Assembly: GCF_029714305.1 (NCBI RefSeq)
Contig: NZ_CP121647.1
Span: 248,001-312,000 of the forward strand
DNA length: 64,000 bases
Direction: 5' to 3'
From: Bradyrhizobium sp. CB3481
Lineage (GTDB): Bacteria; Pseudomonadota; Alphaproteobacteria; Rhizobiales; Xanthobacteraceae
Made by a program: the position numbers and the translations under genes
The notes under the pieces: model-generated
Databases searched by the model: none
The model's input: only the letters and a program-made list of their open reading frames with translations
What the model was told of the DNA's origin: nothing
In this document: positions 45,761 to 54,579 of the stretch, piece after piece
Layout: each line of letters begins with the position of its first letter
Numbering within the stretch: position 1 is the first letter of the stretch

Positions 45761-46897
45761 TCAGATCTTCTTCGCTGCGGCGTTCGGCCCGAAATAGTGG
45801 TCGTAGGCCATGCGACGGCTCACCACCGTGTCCTGCTCCCACTGCGTCGCGCGCTTGGCGAACTCGATCTGCGACTGCACGATCTCCTTGAACAGCGGAT
45901 TTTCCGCTGCCTTCTTCTTCGCCACCTCGTCATAGATCTCGAGTTGTCGCTTCAGGATGGCGTCAGGCGTCTTGTAGAACTTGACGTTGTCCTTGCTCTG
46001 CAGCTCGACATAGTCCTTGGAGTAGCGGTCGATCGCCTTCCAGGACATGTCAGCCGAGGCTGCGTCCACCGCATTGGCGATGATCGACTTCATCTTGTCG
46101 GGCAGCGCGTTGTACTTGTCCTTGTTGAACATGATCTCGAGCTGCTCGGCGTTCTGGTGATAGCTCTGCAGCATGCAGACCTTGGAAACGTCGGGGAAGC
46201 CGAGCACGCGGTCGGAGGAGGCGTTGTTGAACTCGGCCGCATCGAGCAGGCCGCGGTCCATGGCAGCCACGATTTCGCCGCCCGGCAGCGCGTTCACGGC
46301 AGCGCCCATGCCCGAATACACGTCGATGGAGATACCGACGGTGCGGAATTTCAGGCCCTTGACGTCCTCGACCTTTGCGACCGGTTTCTTGAACCAGCCA
46401 AACGGCTGGGTCGGCATCGGGCCGTAGGGGAAGGAGACCACGTTGGCGTTGATCGACGCGTAGAGCTTTTCGAGCAGCTCCTTGCCGCCGCCATAACGGT
46501 GCCAGGCCAGCAGCATGTTGGCGTCCATCGCAAACCCCGGGCCCGAGCCCCACAGCGCCAGCGCGGTCTGCTTGCCGTAGTGGTAGACCAGCACGCCATG
46601 GCCGCCGTCGAGCACGCCCTTGGAGACGGCGTCGAGCAGGCCGAACGCCGGCACCACGGCGCCTGCCGGGAGCACCTCGATCTTGAGATCGCCGCCGGTC
46701 ATGTCGTTGACCTTCTTGGCGTAGTCCTGCGCGTATTCGTGGAAAATGTCCTTGGACGGCCAGGTGCTCTGCCAGCGCATGCTGATCGGGCCCTGGGCCT
46801 TGACGACGCTCGGCGCGGCGACGGCGGTAGCGGCCCCCGCGGCGGCGGCCGTCAGGAAGCGACGGCGCGACGTGGTGTCCTTGGTAGGTTTGGTCAT
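45761..46897 (-). CDS. dctP: TRAP transporter solute-binding protein (DctP), Tat-exported
   Basis: A 378-residue periplasmic protein. The N-terminus carries a twin-arginine signal (SRRRFLTAAAAGAA). The mature part has the DctP core: MRWQSTWPSKDIFHEYAQ, the conserved Arg site in VKGLKFRTVGI (about residues 178-188; contacts the ligand carboxylate), PGGEIVAAMDRGLLDAAEF and a Trp/Tyr-rich tail. It fits the DctP subgroup often annotated as mannitol/chloroaromatic or sialic-acid-like type; the ligand is probably an organic acid, but not deducible here. GGGAGGATACCC precedes the ATG. First gene of a dctP-dctQ-dctM operon. Confidence 0.93.
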   Translation of the reverse strand: MTKPTKDTTSRRRFLTAAAAGAATAVAAPSVVKAQGPISMRWQSTWPSKDIFHEYAQDYAKKVNDMTGGDLKIEVLPAGAVVPAFGLLDAVSKGVLDGGHGVLVYHYGKQTALALWGSGPGFAMDANMLLAWHRYGGGKELLEKLYASINANVVSFPYGPMPTQPFGWFKKPVAKVEDVKGLKFRTVGISIDVYSGMGAAVNALPGGEIVAAMDRGLLDAAEFNNASSDRVLGFPDVSKVCMLQSYHQNAEQLEIMFNKDKYNALPDKMKSIIANAVDAASADMSWKAIDRYSKDYVELQSKDNVKFYKTPDAILKRQLEIYDEVAKKKAAENPLFKEIVQSQIEFAKRATQWEQDTVVSRRMAYDHYFGPNAAAKKI

Positions 46898-47118
46898 GGG
46901 TATCCTCCCGGTTGAGCCGGCCTTTATTTTTGGCGGCCAGCCGTTGTTGATTGGGACGAACTCTACGGTTCCGGCCGGAGCTTTGGCAAGGATACGTTAT
47001 ACCAATGCGGCGTTAGGCTGCGGCGCGGGCGATGGACAGCAACCCATGGCAGAAGCCCGGGGCGGCGGGCGTGCAACTGGTTAACGGCTCGCCGGGGATT
47101 GCGGCGCGTGCCGCCAGA

Positions 47119-48798
47119 TCAGGTACTGCTGCCGGCCGCCGTCGCGACCACGGGCAAGACCTCGTTGGCGGCGCGGTCGGGGGTGTCTTCCTTCCAGCGG
47201 ACCGAGCCGAACGGGCGCTCCAGCATGCGGCGGACACGGATCGGTTCGGGGCCGAGGTGAAAGTCGATCGCGCGCTGGTGCAAAGCGCGCTCGGACTGCG
47301 TCGGGCGGCTCCGTTGGCGCAGGTAATCCAGCCAGGTCGGGCAGTGGTAGCGTTCGGTCCATAGTTCGGGGTCGGCGATGTCGCGGGCGATCGACCAGCC
47401 ATAGGCGCCGTTGCGCTGCCGGCTGAGCTGCACCTCCTGCATCACATTGTGGAAGGCGCGGGCGTTGTCCTGCGCCACGCGGTATTCGATCTCCACCACC
47501 AGCGGCCCGCTGCGGCCGGTCAGCGACAGTTTTACCTCGGGATCGGCCAGCGCCTCGGCGGGCGGCTCGTAGCGCGCGCCGACCGGCGGCATGCGCAGCC
47601 AGATGCCGAGCAGCGGCGATGCCAGCATCGCTCCGGCGGAGACCAGCAGCGCCACCTCGACGCCATAGATGTCGGTGAGGTGGCCCCAGCCCCAGCTTCC
47701 GATCGCGATGCCGCCGGCGATCGCGGCCTGGAACGCGGCGAGCGAGCGCCCGGCGACCCAGCGCGGCGCCGACAGCTGCACGCCAATATTGAACAGCGCC
47801 ACCGCCAGCATCCACACCGCGCCGGCAAGCACGAGCGCGATCGCCGTCAGGAAGGCGCTGGTCGAGAGCGCGACGGCGGCGATCGCCCCGGCCAGCGATA
47901 TCGTGCAGGCGCGCACCGCGGCCTCGCCGCTCAGTTGCCTGCGGACGGTGCCGATATTGAGTGCGCCGAACACCGCGCCCATGCCGAACGCGCCGAGCAT
48001 GACGCCATAGGTCTGCGCGCCGCCATGCAACAGGTCGCGCGCGATCAGCGGCATCAGCGCCGAGATCGAACCCCCGATGATGCCGGTGACGAGCGTGCGC
48101 GTCAGCACTATCTTGATCGATGGCGAATTGGTGATGTAGCGGACGCCGGAGACCATGGCACGGTTGAGCCGCTCGCGCGGCAGCCGCGACGGTTCATGGA
48201 CCCGCTTCCAGAGAAACAGCACGACCAGTAACGGTAAATACAGCACCGTGTTGACGGCGAAGGCCGCAACCGCGCCGGCGGTCGCGACGATGATGCCGCC
48301 GATCGCGGGGCCGAAACTGCGTGCGATATTGTAGCTGATGCCGTTGAGCGCGACCGCCGCCGGCAGGGTTTCGGGCGGCACCTGCTCGCTGACCGAGGAC
48401 TGCCAGGCCGGCCCCATCAGCGCCATGCCGGTGCCGACGATGAAGCAGAACAGCAGGAGCACGTTCGGCGTGACCAGGCCGAACCATGACAGCAGCGTCA
48501 GTGCAGTCGCGCCGGTCAGTGCGATCAACAGCGCCGCCATCGCGACGACGCGGCGGTCGTGCATGTCGGCAATGGCGCCGGCCGGCATCGAGATCAGCAT
48601 GATCGGCAGCATCAAGGCTGTTTGCACCAGCGCCACCTTGTCGGCCGATGACGTCATCTGCGTCATCGCCCAAGCGGCGCCGACGCCCTGGATCAGAATG
48701 CCCAAATTCGACAGCAGGCTCGCCAGCCAGATCCGCCGGAACACCGAATGCCTGAGCGGTGCGGTGATACTGTCGGAGCGCTTTGGCGGTTCGGTCAT
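47119..48798 (-). CDS. MFS_3 (enterobactin-exporter-like) transporter with soluble C-terminal domain
   Basis: A 559-residue protein. The first ~400 residues hold 11-12 transmembrane helices of the MFS_3/EntS-like type (FRRIWLASLLSNLGILIQGV; ADMHDRRVVAMAALLIALTG; ARSFGPAIGGIIVA). The last ~130 residues are a soluble domain (LVVEIEYRVAQDNARAFHNV, DPELWTERYHCPTWLDYLRQ) that looks like a small ferredoxin-like (antibiotic-monooxygenase-type) alpha/beta fold. It is probably an exporter of a siderophore or drug-like molecule. The ATG at 48796-48798 precedes the first helix by about 20 residues; it is divergent from the Tat-hydrolase gene. Confidence 0.88.
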   Translation of the reverse strand: MTEPPKRSDSITAPLRHSVFRRIWLASLLSNLGILIQGVGAAWAMTQMTSSADKVALVQTALMLPIMLISMPAGAIADMHDRRVVAMAALLIALTGATALTLLSWFGLVTPNVLLLFCFIVGTGMALMGPAWQSSVSEQVPPETLPAAVALNGISYNIARSFGPAIGGIIVATAGAVAAFAVNTVLYLPLLVVLFLWKRVHEPSRLPRERLNRAMVSGVRYITNSPSIKIVLTRTLVTGIIGGSISALMPLIARDLLHGGAQTYGVMLGAFGMGAVFGALNIGTVRRQLSGEAAVRACTISLAGAIAAVALSTSAFLTAIALVLAGAVWMLAVALFNIGVQLSAPRWVAGRSLAAFQAAIAGGIAIGSWGWGHLTDIYGVEVALLVSAGAMLASPLLGIWLRMPPVGARYEPPAEALADPEVKLSLTGRSGPLVVEIEYRVAQDNARAFHNVMQEVQLSRQRNGAYGWSIARDIADPELWTERYHCPTWLDYLRQRSRPTQSERALHQRAIDFHLGPEPIRVRRMLERPFGSVRWKEDTPDRAANEVLPVVATAAGSST

Positions 48799-48946
48799 AT
48801 CCGGTTCCGGTTGGGCTGCTTGGAGCGCGATGATTCCTGCGGGCGCTTCACAGATGCCCGCGAAAAGCTTGCGCTGTCCAGTCGTTGGGTCGCTGGGAGA
48901 ACGGCGAGGGCACAGCTAAGATGCGGAAAGAGGACGGGGAACTGGA

Positions 48947-50332
48947 ATGGACCTGACGCGGCGAACGATGCTGCGGGGCGCCGGCGCGCTACCGCTGCTG
49001 GCCGGCGGCTTTGCCGGAAATCTCAGCTTCTCTGCGCTGGCGCAGCCGGCCGCGGCGCCATCTGCGGCGAACGAGATTCCGCCTGTTCTGTTCGTGCACG
49101 GCAACGGCGATCATGCCGCACTGTGGATCACCACGCTGTGGCGCATGGAATCGAACGGCGTGCCGCGCGAGCGGATGATGGCGATCAGCTTCACCGATCC
49201 CCTGGCGCGCACTGACGACAAGGTGGAGCAGGCGAACCGTTCCTCGACCGAAGACCAGCGCCGCGAGCTCGGCGAAGCGATCAAGCAATTGAAGCAGCGC
49301 ACCGGTGCGATGCGTGTCGCGCTGGTCGGCAATTCGCGCGGCGGCTATTCGATCCGCAATATCGTCAAGAATGGCGGCGGTGCCGACGTCAGCCACGCCG
49401 TGCTGTGCGGCGTTCCCAACCACGGCATTTACCAATGGGACGAGGGACTCGGCGGCGAATTCAACGGCCGCGGACCGTTCCTGCGCGGCCTGAACGAAGG
49501 CGAAAGCGAAGTGACGGCAGGAACGGCGTTCCTCACCTTGCGAAGCGACGGCATGGACAAATATGCGCAGGCCGACGGCCGCTTCGTCGGCAAGCCGGGC
49601 GTGCCGACCGGCATCACATCCGATGGCCCGGCGCTGAAGGGCGCGACTAATCTCGTGCTGGGCGCGCTCGATCACCGCGAGGTCGCGTTTCATCCGCGTG
49701 CGTTTCGCGAGATCTACAAATTCATTGCAGGCAAAGAGCCCTCGCGCATCGAGATCGTGCCGGAAGCGGGAGTCAGGCTGAGCGGCCTTGTCACGGGCGC
49801 GCCCGGCGGGGTCGTCACCAACCGGCCGGTTTCCGGCGCCACGGTCGAGATTTATCGCGTCTCGCCCGAGACCGGCGAACGCAGCGGCGGGCCGATCCAT
49901 TCGTCGCAGACCGGCGCCGATGGACGCTGGGGTCCGGCGCAGGTCGAGCCGACCTGGTATCTCGAAATCGTGCTGACCTCGTCGGGCGCGACGACGACGC
50001 ATTTCTATCGCTCGCCGTTTCCGCGCTCCTCCGACATCGTCAATCTGCGCGCCGCACGGCCGATCGGGAGTGCGGACGCAGGTGCGGACGCCGTCGTGCT
50101 GATGACGCGCCCGCGCGGCTATTTCGGCCTGCCGCGCGATGTGGTGCTGCTCGACGGCAAGGAGCCAAAGGATGTGAAGCCAGGCGTGCCGACGGATTCA
50201 ACCACGACCTTGCGGCTGGCTGCGGAAGAGGTTGGGCGGTCCGTGGTCGCCATGTTCAATACAGAGCGAATCGTGGCGCGGGCGTGGCCGGCCTCGGAGA
50301 ACCGGATTGCGGTGGCGGAGCTGACTTACTAG
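48947..50332 (+). CDS. Tat-exported alpha/beta hydrolase (lipase-like) with C-terminal beta domain
   Basis: A 461-residue protein with a twin-arginine signal (LTRRTMLRGAG) and a hydrophobic region to about residue 34. The hydrolase core follows: VLFVHGNGDHAALW, the nucleophile Ser130 in VGNSRGGYS, then LGALDHREVAFHPRAFREIY containing the likely His. From residue ~265 on there is a beta-rich C-terminal region (ATVEIYRVSPETGERSGGPI; a CNA-B/carboxypeptidase-like fold). A periplasmic or secreted esterase/lipase is likely; substrate unknown. It is divergent from the MFS_3 gene and followed by a palindromic repeat. Confidence 0.85.
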   Translation: MDLTRRTMLRGAGALPLLAGGFAGNLSFSALAQPAAAPSAANEIPPVLFVHGNGDHAALWITTLWRMESNGVPRERMMAISFTDPLARTDDKVEQANRSSTEDQRRELGEAIKQLKQRTGAMRVALVGNSRGGYSIRNIVKNGGGADVSHAVLCGVPNHGIYQWDEGLGGEFNGRGPFLRGLNEGESEVTAGTAFLTLRSDGMDKYAQADGRFVGKPGVPTGITSDGPALKGATNLVLGALDHREVAFHPRAFREIYKFIAGKEPSRIEIVPEAGVRLSGLVTGAPGGVVTNRPVSGATVEIYRVSPETGERSGGPIHSSQTGADGRWGPAQVEPTWYLEIVLTSSGATTTHFYRSPFPRSSDIVNLRAARPIGSADAGADAVVLMTRPRGYFGLPRDVVLLDGKEPKDVKPGVPTDSTTTLRLAAEEVGRSVVAMFNTERIVARAWPASENRIAVAELTY

Positions 50333-50381
50333 CTGTGTATGGACGGCGCCTTTGCGGCGCCTGGATCGAGACATAGATAAT

Positions 50382-50456
50382 CGTAGCCCGCATGAGCGCA
50401 GCGATATGCGGGGCTTTGGCACAATCCCGGATATCGCTGCGCTCATCCGGGCTACG
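50382..50456. repeat. palindromic repeat (CGTAGCCCGxATGAGCGCAGCG arms)
   Basis: Two 31-base arms (50382-50412 and 50426-50456) match at 29 positions, with a 13-base loop. It lies directly upstream of the P450 gene (start 50468) and may act as a terminator for the preceding hydrolase gene. Confidence 0.8.
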
Positions 50457-50467
50457 GGAACGGCCCC

Positions 50468-51853
50468 ATGAGCATTGCCGAAGCCTACGACATGCCGGTT
50501 GCGCGAACGCCGCTGGTGCCGCCGAGCCCGCCGCGCGCGCCCGATAACATGTCGCTGTTCGCCAGGCTGAAGGCGATCCGCGAAAGCCCGATCGGGATGT
50601 GGGGCCAGCCGGCCTATGAGGAAGATATCATCCAGGGCCGCTTCTTCGGGCGCAGCAGCTTCATCCTCAATGCGCCCGATGCGATCAAGCATGTGCTGGT
50701 CGACAATTACGAGAACTATACGCGCACCCCCGTCAGCTTCCGCGTGCTGCGTCCGATCCTCGGCCAGGGGCTTTTGATCGCCGAGGGGCGCGCGTGGAAG
50801 CATCAGCGCCGCACATTGGCGCCGGCGTTTACGCCGCGCGCGGTGATGACGCTGATTCCACATATGCTGGCCGCGACCGACGAGACCGTCGCCAAGCTCC
50901 GCGCCGCGAGCCATGCGCCGGTCGATTTGCGCGAGGCGATGCAGCGGATGACGCTGGAGATCGCGGGACGCACGATGTTCTCGTTCGGCATGGACCGGCA
51001 CGGCGCCGCCTTGCGCGATTTCGTTATGGAATATGGCGAGCAACTGGCGCGGCCGCATTTCCTCGATCTGCTGGTGCCCTTGAGCTGGCCGAGCCCGCAG
51101 GATTTGAAACGCGCGCGCTTCCGCAAGCGCTGGACCGCCTTTGTCGGCATGCTGATGGCCGAACGCCGCGCCGCCGGCAAAAAGGAGGGCGCGCCGGCGC
51201 GCGACCTGTTCGATCTGATGGGCGAGGCGCGCGACCCCGAAACCGGGCTGGCGTTTACCGACGACCAGCTCGGCGATCAGGTCGCGACCATGATCCTCGC
51301 CGGCCATGAGACGACGGCGACCGCGCTGTTCTGGGCGCTCTATCTGCTGGCGCTCGATCCCTTGACGCAGGAGGAAGTGGCGCGGGAAGTGGAGGGCGCC
51401 GGCGCCAATGGCGCGCTCGATCTCGAGCGGCTGAAATTCACCCGCGCGGTCATGGACGAAACGATGCGGCTCTATCCGCCGGCGTTCCTGATCGCCCGTG
51501 CGGCCGACGGACCTGATACGATCGAGGGGCTGCCGATCAGGAAGAAGGACGTCATCCTGATCGCGCCGTGGATCCTGCATCGGCACGAAAAACTCTGGCG
51601 CAATCCGAACGCCTTCATCCCGTCGCGCTTCATGACCGGCACGCCGCCGGACCGTTTCGCCTATCTGCCCTTCGGCGTCGGCCCGCGGGTCTGCATCGGC
51701 GCGCATTTCGCGCTGGTCGAGGCGACGCTGGCGCTGGCCAAGATGATCGGCGCGTTTCGCGTGACCCTGGCTGACAAGGAACCGGTGAAGCCGATCGGCG
51801 TGGTGACGACGCAGCCTGACCGCTCGCCGATGTTTACCATCACGCCCCGGTAG
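50468..51853 (+). CDS. cytochrome P450 (bacterial CYP)
   Basis: A 461-residue soluble P450: the I-helix motif AGHETT (278-283), the ExxR of the K helix (Glu331-Arg334, ETMR), the PERF-like segment (PSRFMTG) and the heme-binding FGVGPRVCIG with Cys409 as axial ligand. It probably belongs to the fatty-acid/terpenoid hydroxylase-like CYPs, but the substrate cannot be inferred. The protein has no membrane anchor. The ATG at 50468 is 11 bases after the repeat end, with only a weak ribosome binding site (GGGAACGG). It is followed by a cyclase gene 104 bases on. Confidence 0.95.
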   Translation: MSIAEAYDMPVARTPLVPPSPPRAPDNMSLFARLKAIRESPIGMWGQPAYEEDIIQGRFFGRSSFILNAPDAIKHVLVDNYENYTRTPVSFRVLRPILGQGLLIAEGRAWKHQRRTLAPAFTPRAVMTLIPHMLAATDETVAKLRAASHAPVDLREAMQRMTLEIAGRTMFSFGMDRHGAALRDFVMEYGEQLARPHFLDLLVPLSWPSPQDLKRARFRKRWTAFVGMLMAERRAAGKKEGAPARDLFDLMGEARDPETGLAFTDDQLGDQVATMILAGHETTATALFWALYLLALDPLTQEEVAREVEGAGANGALDLERLKFTRAVMDETMRLYPPAFLIARAADGPDTIEGLPIRKKDVILIAPWILHRHEKLWRNPNAFIPSRFMTGTPPDRFAYLPFGVGPRVCIGAHFALVEATLALAKMIGAFRVTLADKEPVKPIGVVTTQPDRSPMFTITPR

Positions 51854-51957
51854 TGCTTTTGTGATCGGATGGATTGCCCGTGCGCGTAACAAAACGCGCC
51901 CGGCAACGAATGAATATCTTGCGAAGCGGCATCAGGACCGTCATCTAGGTTGCCAGC

Positions 51958-53367
51958 ATGAGCGATACCCAGGCCCAGTTCTCCGTCCTGCGCCAGACCG
52001 CCGACCCCGCGGTGGTCGACGCCATTTCGCAACTGATCGCCAAGGGCGAGGACCGCGACCTCAACCGGATCAACCTGCTGGACTTCGCCGCGCGCTACGG
52101 GCTCGACGAGGAAAAGGTGATCTCCGCTTTTCTGCATTCGGCGCGGCTCGGGCTATTCGACCTCACCTGGAATGTGCTGTGCCCCGGCTGCGGCGGCGTG
52201 CTCGGCGCGCACAACACGCTGAAATCGCTCCGCCACGACGATTATAATTGTGCGCTATGCGCGCAAGGCTATGAAGCGTCCGTCGACGACCGCGTCGAGG
52301 TCGCCTTCACGGTGAGCCCGCGCGTCCGGCGCATCGCCGCGCATGATCCCAACACGCTGCCGATCTGGGAATATAACCGCCAGATGTTCTGGAGCTCGGG
52401 GATGGACCTGAGCGAGGAATCGATCCAGCGGCTGATCGACGAGGTTTCGCTCGAGGCGATCGAACTGCCGCCGGGCGAAAAAGCGGTGCTGTCGCTGCAA
52501 CTGCCCAGCCAGTTCGTCATCGTGTTTGAGCCGGTGACGCATTCGGCGCATTTCTTCGACGTCCAGGGCGAGCCGAGCCGGGAGCGGCAGCAGTTTTCGA
52601 TCGTGTTCAATAAGCTGCACGCGCCGACCGGCTCGACCGTGATGCGCCCGGGGCCGCTGCGCCTGTCGCTGGAAAACCAGACCGATACGCGTGTGCTGCC
52701 CGCCGTCTGGGTCGCCAACGACACCCTCCATGGGCTGCTCGGCAAGCGCAAGCCGATCCTCACCGCCAAGCGGATGCTGTCCAACCAGACGTTCCGCGAC
52801 GTGTTCAAGGCCGACAATCTCAACGTCGATCAGCGGCTGAAGATCACCTCGCTGACCTTCCTGTTTACGGACCTCAAGGGCTCCACGGCGCTCTATGAGC
52901 GGGTCGGCGATCTCGCTGCCTTCGATCTGGTGCGGGCGCACTTCCACGCGCTGCTCGATATCATCGCTTCCGAGAAGGGCGCGGTCGTGAAGACGATCGG
53001 CGATGCTGTCATGGCGACCTTCATCCGGCCGGAGCATGCCATCATTGCGGGATTGCGCATGCGCGCGGCGATGGCTGCGCTTAATGTCGAGCGCGGCCGC
53101 GAGGATTTGATCGTGAAGATCGGCATCCACGAGGGGCCTTGCCTCGCCGTGATGCTCAACGAGCGGCAGGATTATTTCGGCCAGACCGTCAACATCGCTT
53201 CCAGAGTGCAGAGCCTGTCGACCTCGCAGGAGATCCACATCACCGGATCCATTATCGAGTCGCCGGCCGTCGCCTCGATCCTTCAGAAGGAGGCGATCCG
53301 GCCGATCCAGAAGGAAGCCGCGCTGCGCGGCATCGCCGACAAGATGGTGGTGTACGAGATACCTTAA
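51958..53367 (+). CDS. class III adenylate/guanylate cyclase with N-terminal zinc-finger-like domain (DUF5939-type)
   Basis: A 469-residue protein. Residues 1-290 are an N-terminal sensory region with an HTH-like helical part and four cysteines in CPGC (75-78) and CALC (98-101), probably a zinc ribbon, followed by a beta-rich region with QLPSQFVIVFEPVTHSAHFF. The C-terminal cyclase domain (about 296-469) shows all catalytic positions: Asp305 (FTDLKGST) and Asp349 (IGDAVMA) for metals, Lys345 and Asp405 for the base, and Asn412 and Arg416 (VNIASR) for the transition state. This predicts an active adenylate cyclase. It is soluble. Confidence 0.9.
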   Translation: MSDTQAQFSVLRQTADPAVVDAISQLIAKGEDRDLNRINLLDFAARYGLDEEKVISAFLHSARLGLFDLTWNVLCPGCGGVLGAHNTLKSLRHDDYNCALCAQGYEASVDDRVEVAFTVSPRVRRIAAHDPNTLPIWEYNRQMFWSSGMDLSEESIQRLIDEVSLEAIELPPGEKAVLSLQLPSQFVIVFEPVTHSAHFFDVQGEPSRERQQFSIVFNKLHAPTGSTVMRPGPLRLSLENQTDTRVLPAVWVANDTLHGLLGKRKPILTAKRMLSNQTFRDVFKADNLNVDQRLKITSLTFLFTDLKGSTALYERVGDLAAFDLVRAHFHALLDIIASEKGAVVKTIGDAVMATFIRPEHAIIAGLRMRAAMAALNVERGREDLIVKIGIHEGPCLAVMLNERQDYFGQTVNIASRVQSLSTSQEIHITGSIIESPAVASILQKEAIRPIQKEAALRGIADKMVVYEIP

Positions 53368-53372
53368 TCGTG

Positions 53373-53506
53373 AGCTCCTCATGGTGAGGAGCGCGTCTTC
53401 GCGCGTCTCCGGACGATGCTTTGCATCGCCGGGCGAACCATGAAGGCCCGGTCTGTGGCCTACATCCTTCGAGACGCCCGCTTTGCGGGCTCCTCAGGAT
53501 GAGGGG
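53373..53506. repeat. inverted repeat of the GAGGAGCCCGCGAAGCGGGC type, copy 2
   Basis: The same blocks as 21541-21640, in the opposite orientation (GAGCTCCTCATGGTGAGGAG at the left end and CTTCGAGACGCCCG ... GCGGGCTCCTCAGGATGAGG at the right). Here an extra hairpin CGATGCTTTGCATCG is inserted in the middle. Confidence 0.8.
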
Positions 53507-53726
53507 TGGGAGTGGCCATGACGCAGCAGAACAAGAAGCAATCGGGGTAGCCTTTAACGCAATTGCGAATGATTCGCAGTTTGGCCGTGGCCTCGACGTC
53601 TGGCGCATCTCGCGGCGCCGTTGGGCCTTGAACCTTGGCCTGTGCGATTTGACCCATCAGCAGGCGACCACCCGCAAGGACCGCCCAACCTTCGGTCTCA
53701 AGTTTCCGCGCAGATGCATCGGTCAC
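53460..53726 (-). CDS. possible small protein, doubtful
   Basis: An 88-codon frame with ATG at 53724-53726 preceded by GAGGTG four bases upstream, a plausible ribosome binding site. It contains a hydrophobic patch (VLAGGRLLMGQI) and a Cys-Phe-rich end (CFLFCCVM), and the last 15 codons lie in the adjoining repeat. No family recognised. The 471-base gap between the cyclase and TerB-like genes (53368-53838) holds otherwise only the repeat and the TerB leader. I keep this as a low-confidence gene. Confidence 0.25.
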   Translation of the reverse strand: MTDASARKLETEGWAVLAGGRLLMGQIAQAKVQGPTAPRDAPDVEATAKLRIIRNCVKGYPDCFLFCCVMATPTPHPEEPAKRASRRM

Positions 53727-53838
53727 CTCAAACCTGACGCCGATTTAATCTGTCCGCGCAGCCGGACGTTGATTGCGGCGACTACATTTTCAACCCATAT
53801 TCGATCGACAGGCTTTTCACGCGGTTGCAGGTAGATTG

Positions 53839-54345
53839 ATGCTCGACGGACTACGCCAATTCATTGCCGACATCGTTTCGCCGAGCGCGGATCAGGATCT
53901 CGCGTTCGACGACACCGGATATCTTCTGGCGGCGACCGCGCTCTTGGTTCACGTCGTCTCGCTCGATGGCGAGCCGAACGAGGCCGAGAAGCGCAAGCTG
54001 CACAGCCTGATCGAAAGCCGCTTCAAGCTCGATCAAGGCAAGGCGGATCATCTGATCGCGCAGGCGACGCGCGCCGAGGGCGAGGCGGTCGATCTCTATC
54101 ATTTCACCAGCGTCATCATGCGTTCGGTGAACGAGGAGGGCAGGCTTCGCATCATCGAGATGATGTGGGAGCTCGTATACGCCGATGGCGATGTCAGCGA
54201 ATTCGAGGACAACGTCGTGTGGCGCGCCGCCGATCTGCTCGGTGTGGCCTCGCGCGACCGGCTCGAGCTCAAGCACAAGGCGGCCGCCCAGCGCCAATCG
54301 GGCTCGCCCAGGGATGTTTCGAAAACGGCCGACGCGGCAACGTGA
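53839..54345 (+). CDS. TerB-family (tellurite resistance-like) protein
   Basis: A 168-residue all-helical protein matching the TerB/DUF533-like fold: DTGYLLAATALLVHVVSLDGE (about 26-46), EKRKLHSLIESRF, then MRSVNEEGRLRIIEMMWELV (about 95-114), followed by YADGDVSEFEDNVVWRAADL. The repeated DGE/DGD motifs are the metal-binding Asp sites of TerB. The family serves stress responses and phage/colicin resistance in some bacteria, but single TerB-like genes without other ter genes, as here, have no known role. A clear ribosome binding site before the ATG is not evident. Confidence 0.83.
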   Translation: MLDGLRQFIADIVSPSADQDLAFDDTGYLLAATALLVHVVSLDGEPNEAEKRKLHSLIESRFKLDQGKADHLIAQATRAEGEAVDLYHFTSVIMRSVNEEGRLRIIEMMWELVYADGDVSEFEDNVVWRAADLLGVASRDRLELKHKAAAQRQSGSPRDVSKTADAAT

Positions 54346-54579
54346 TCGACACCGTCACACCCATTGATTGCATTTCAACGCAGATGACGAAACTTTAATC
54401 TGCGTCCCGGTCCGTCGCGGCAACGCCGCGATGATCCTGAAAACATTGAACTTCGATTGCCGAGGCAGGAAACGGCGCATGGGCATATGCCATGCACGTG
54501 GCTTGCGCCGCACCTCGCCCCTATGCTCTCGTTCCCGCGCTGGCGGAATTCTTTGCAATTCACTTAAGAGCATTCGACT

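Noticed and set aside
50198..51892. 564-codon minus-strand frame opposite the P450 gene
   Set aside because: The P450 motifs on the plus strand are unambiguous; this is a G+C-driven shadow frame.
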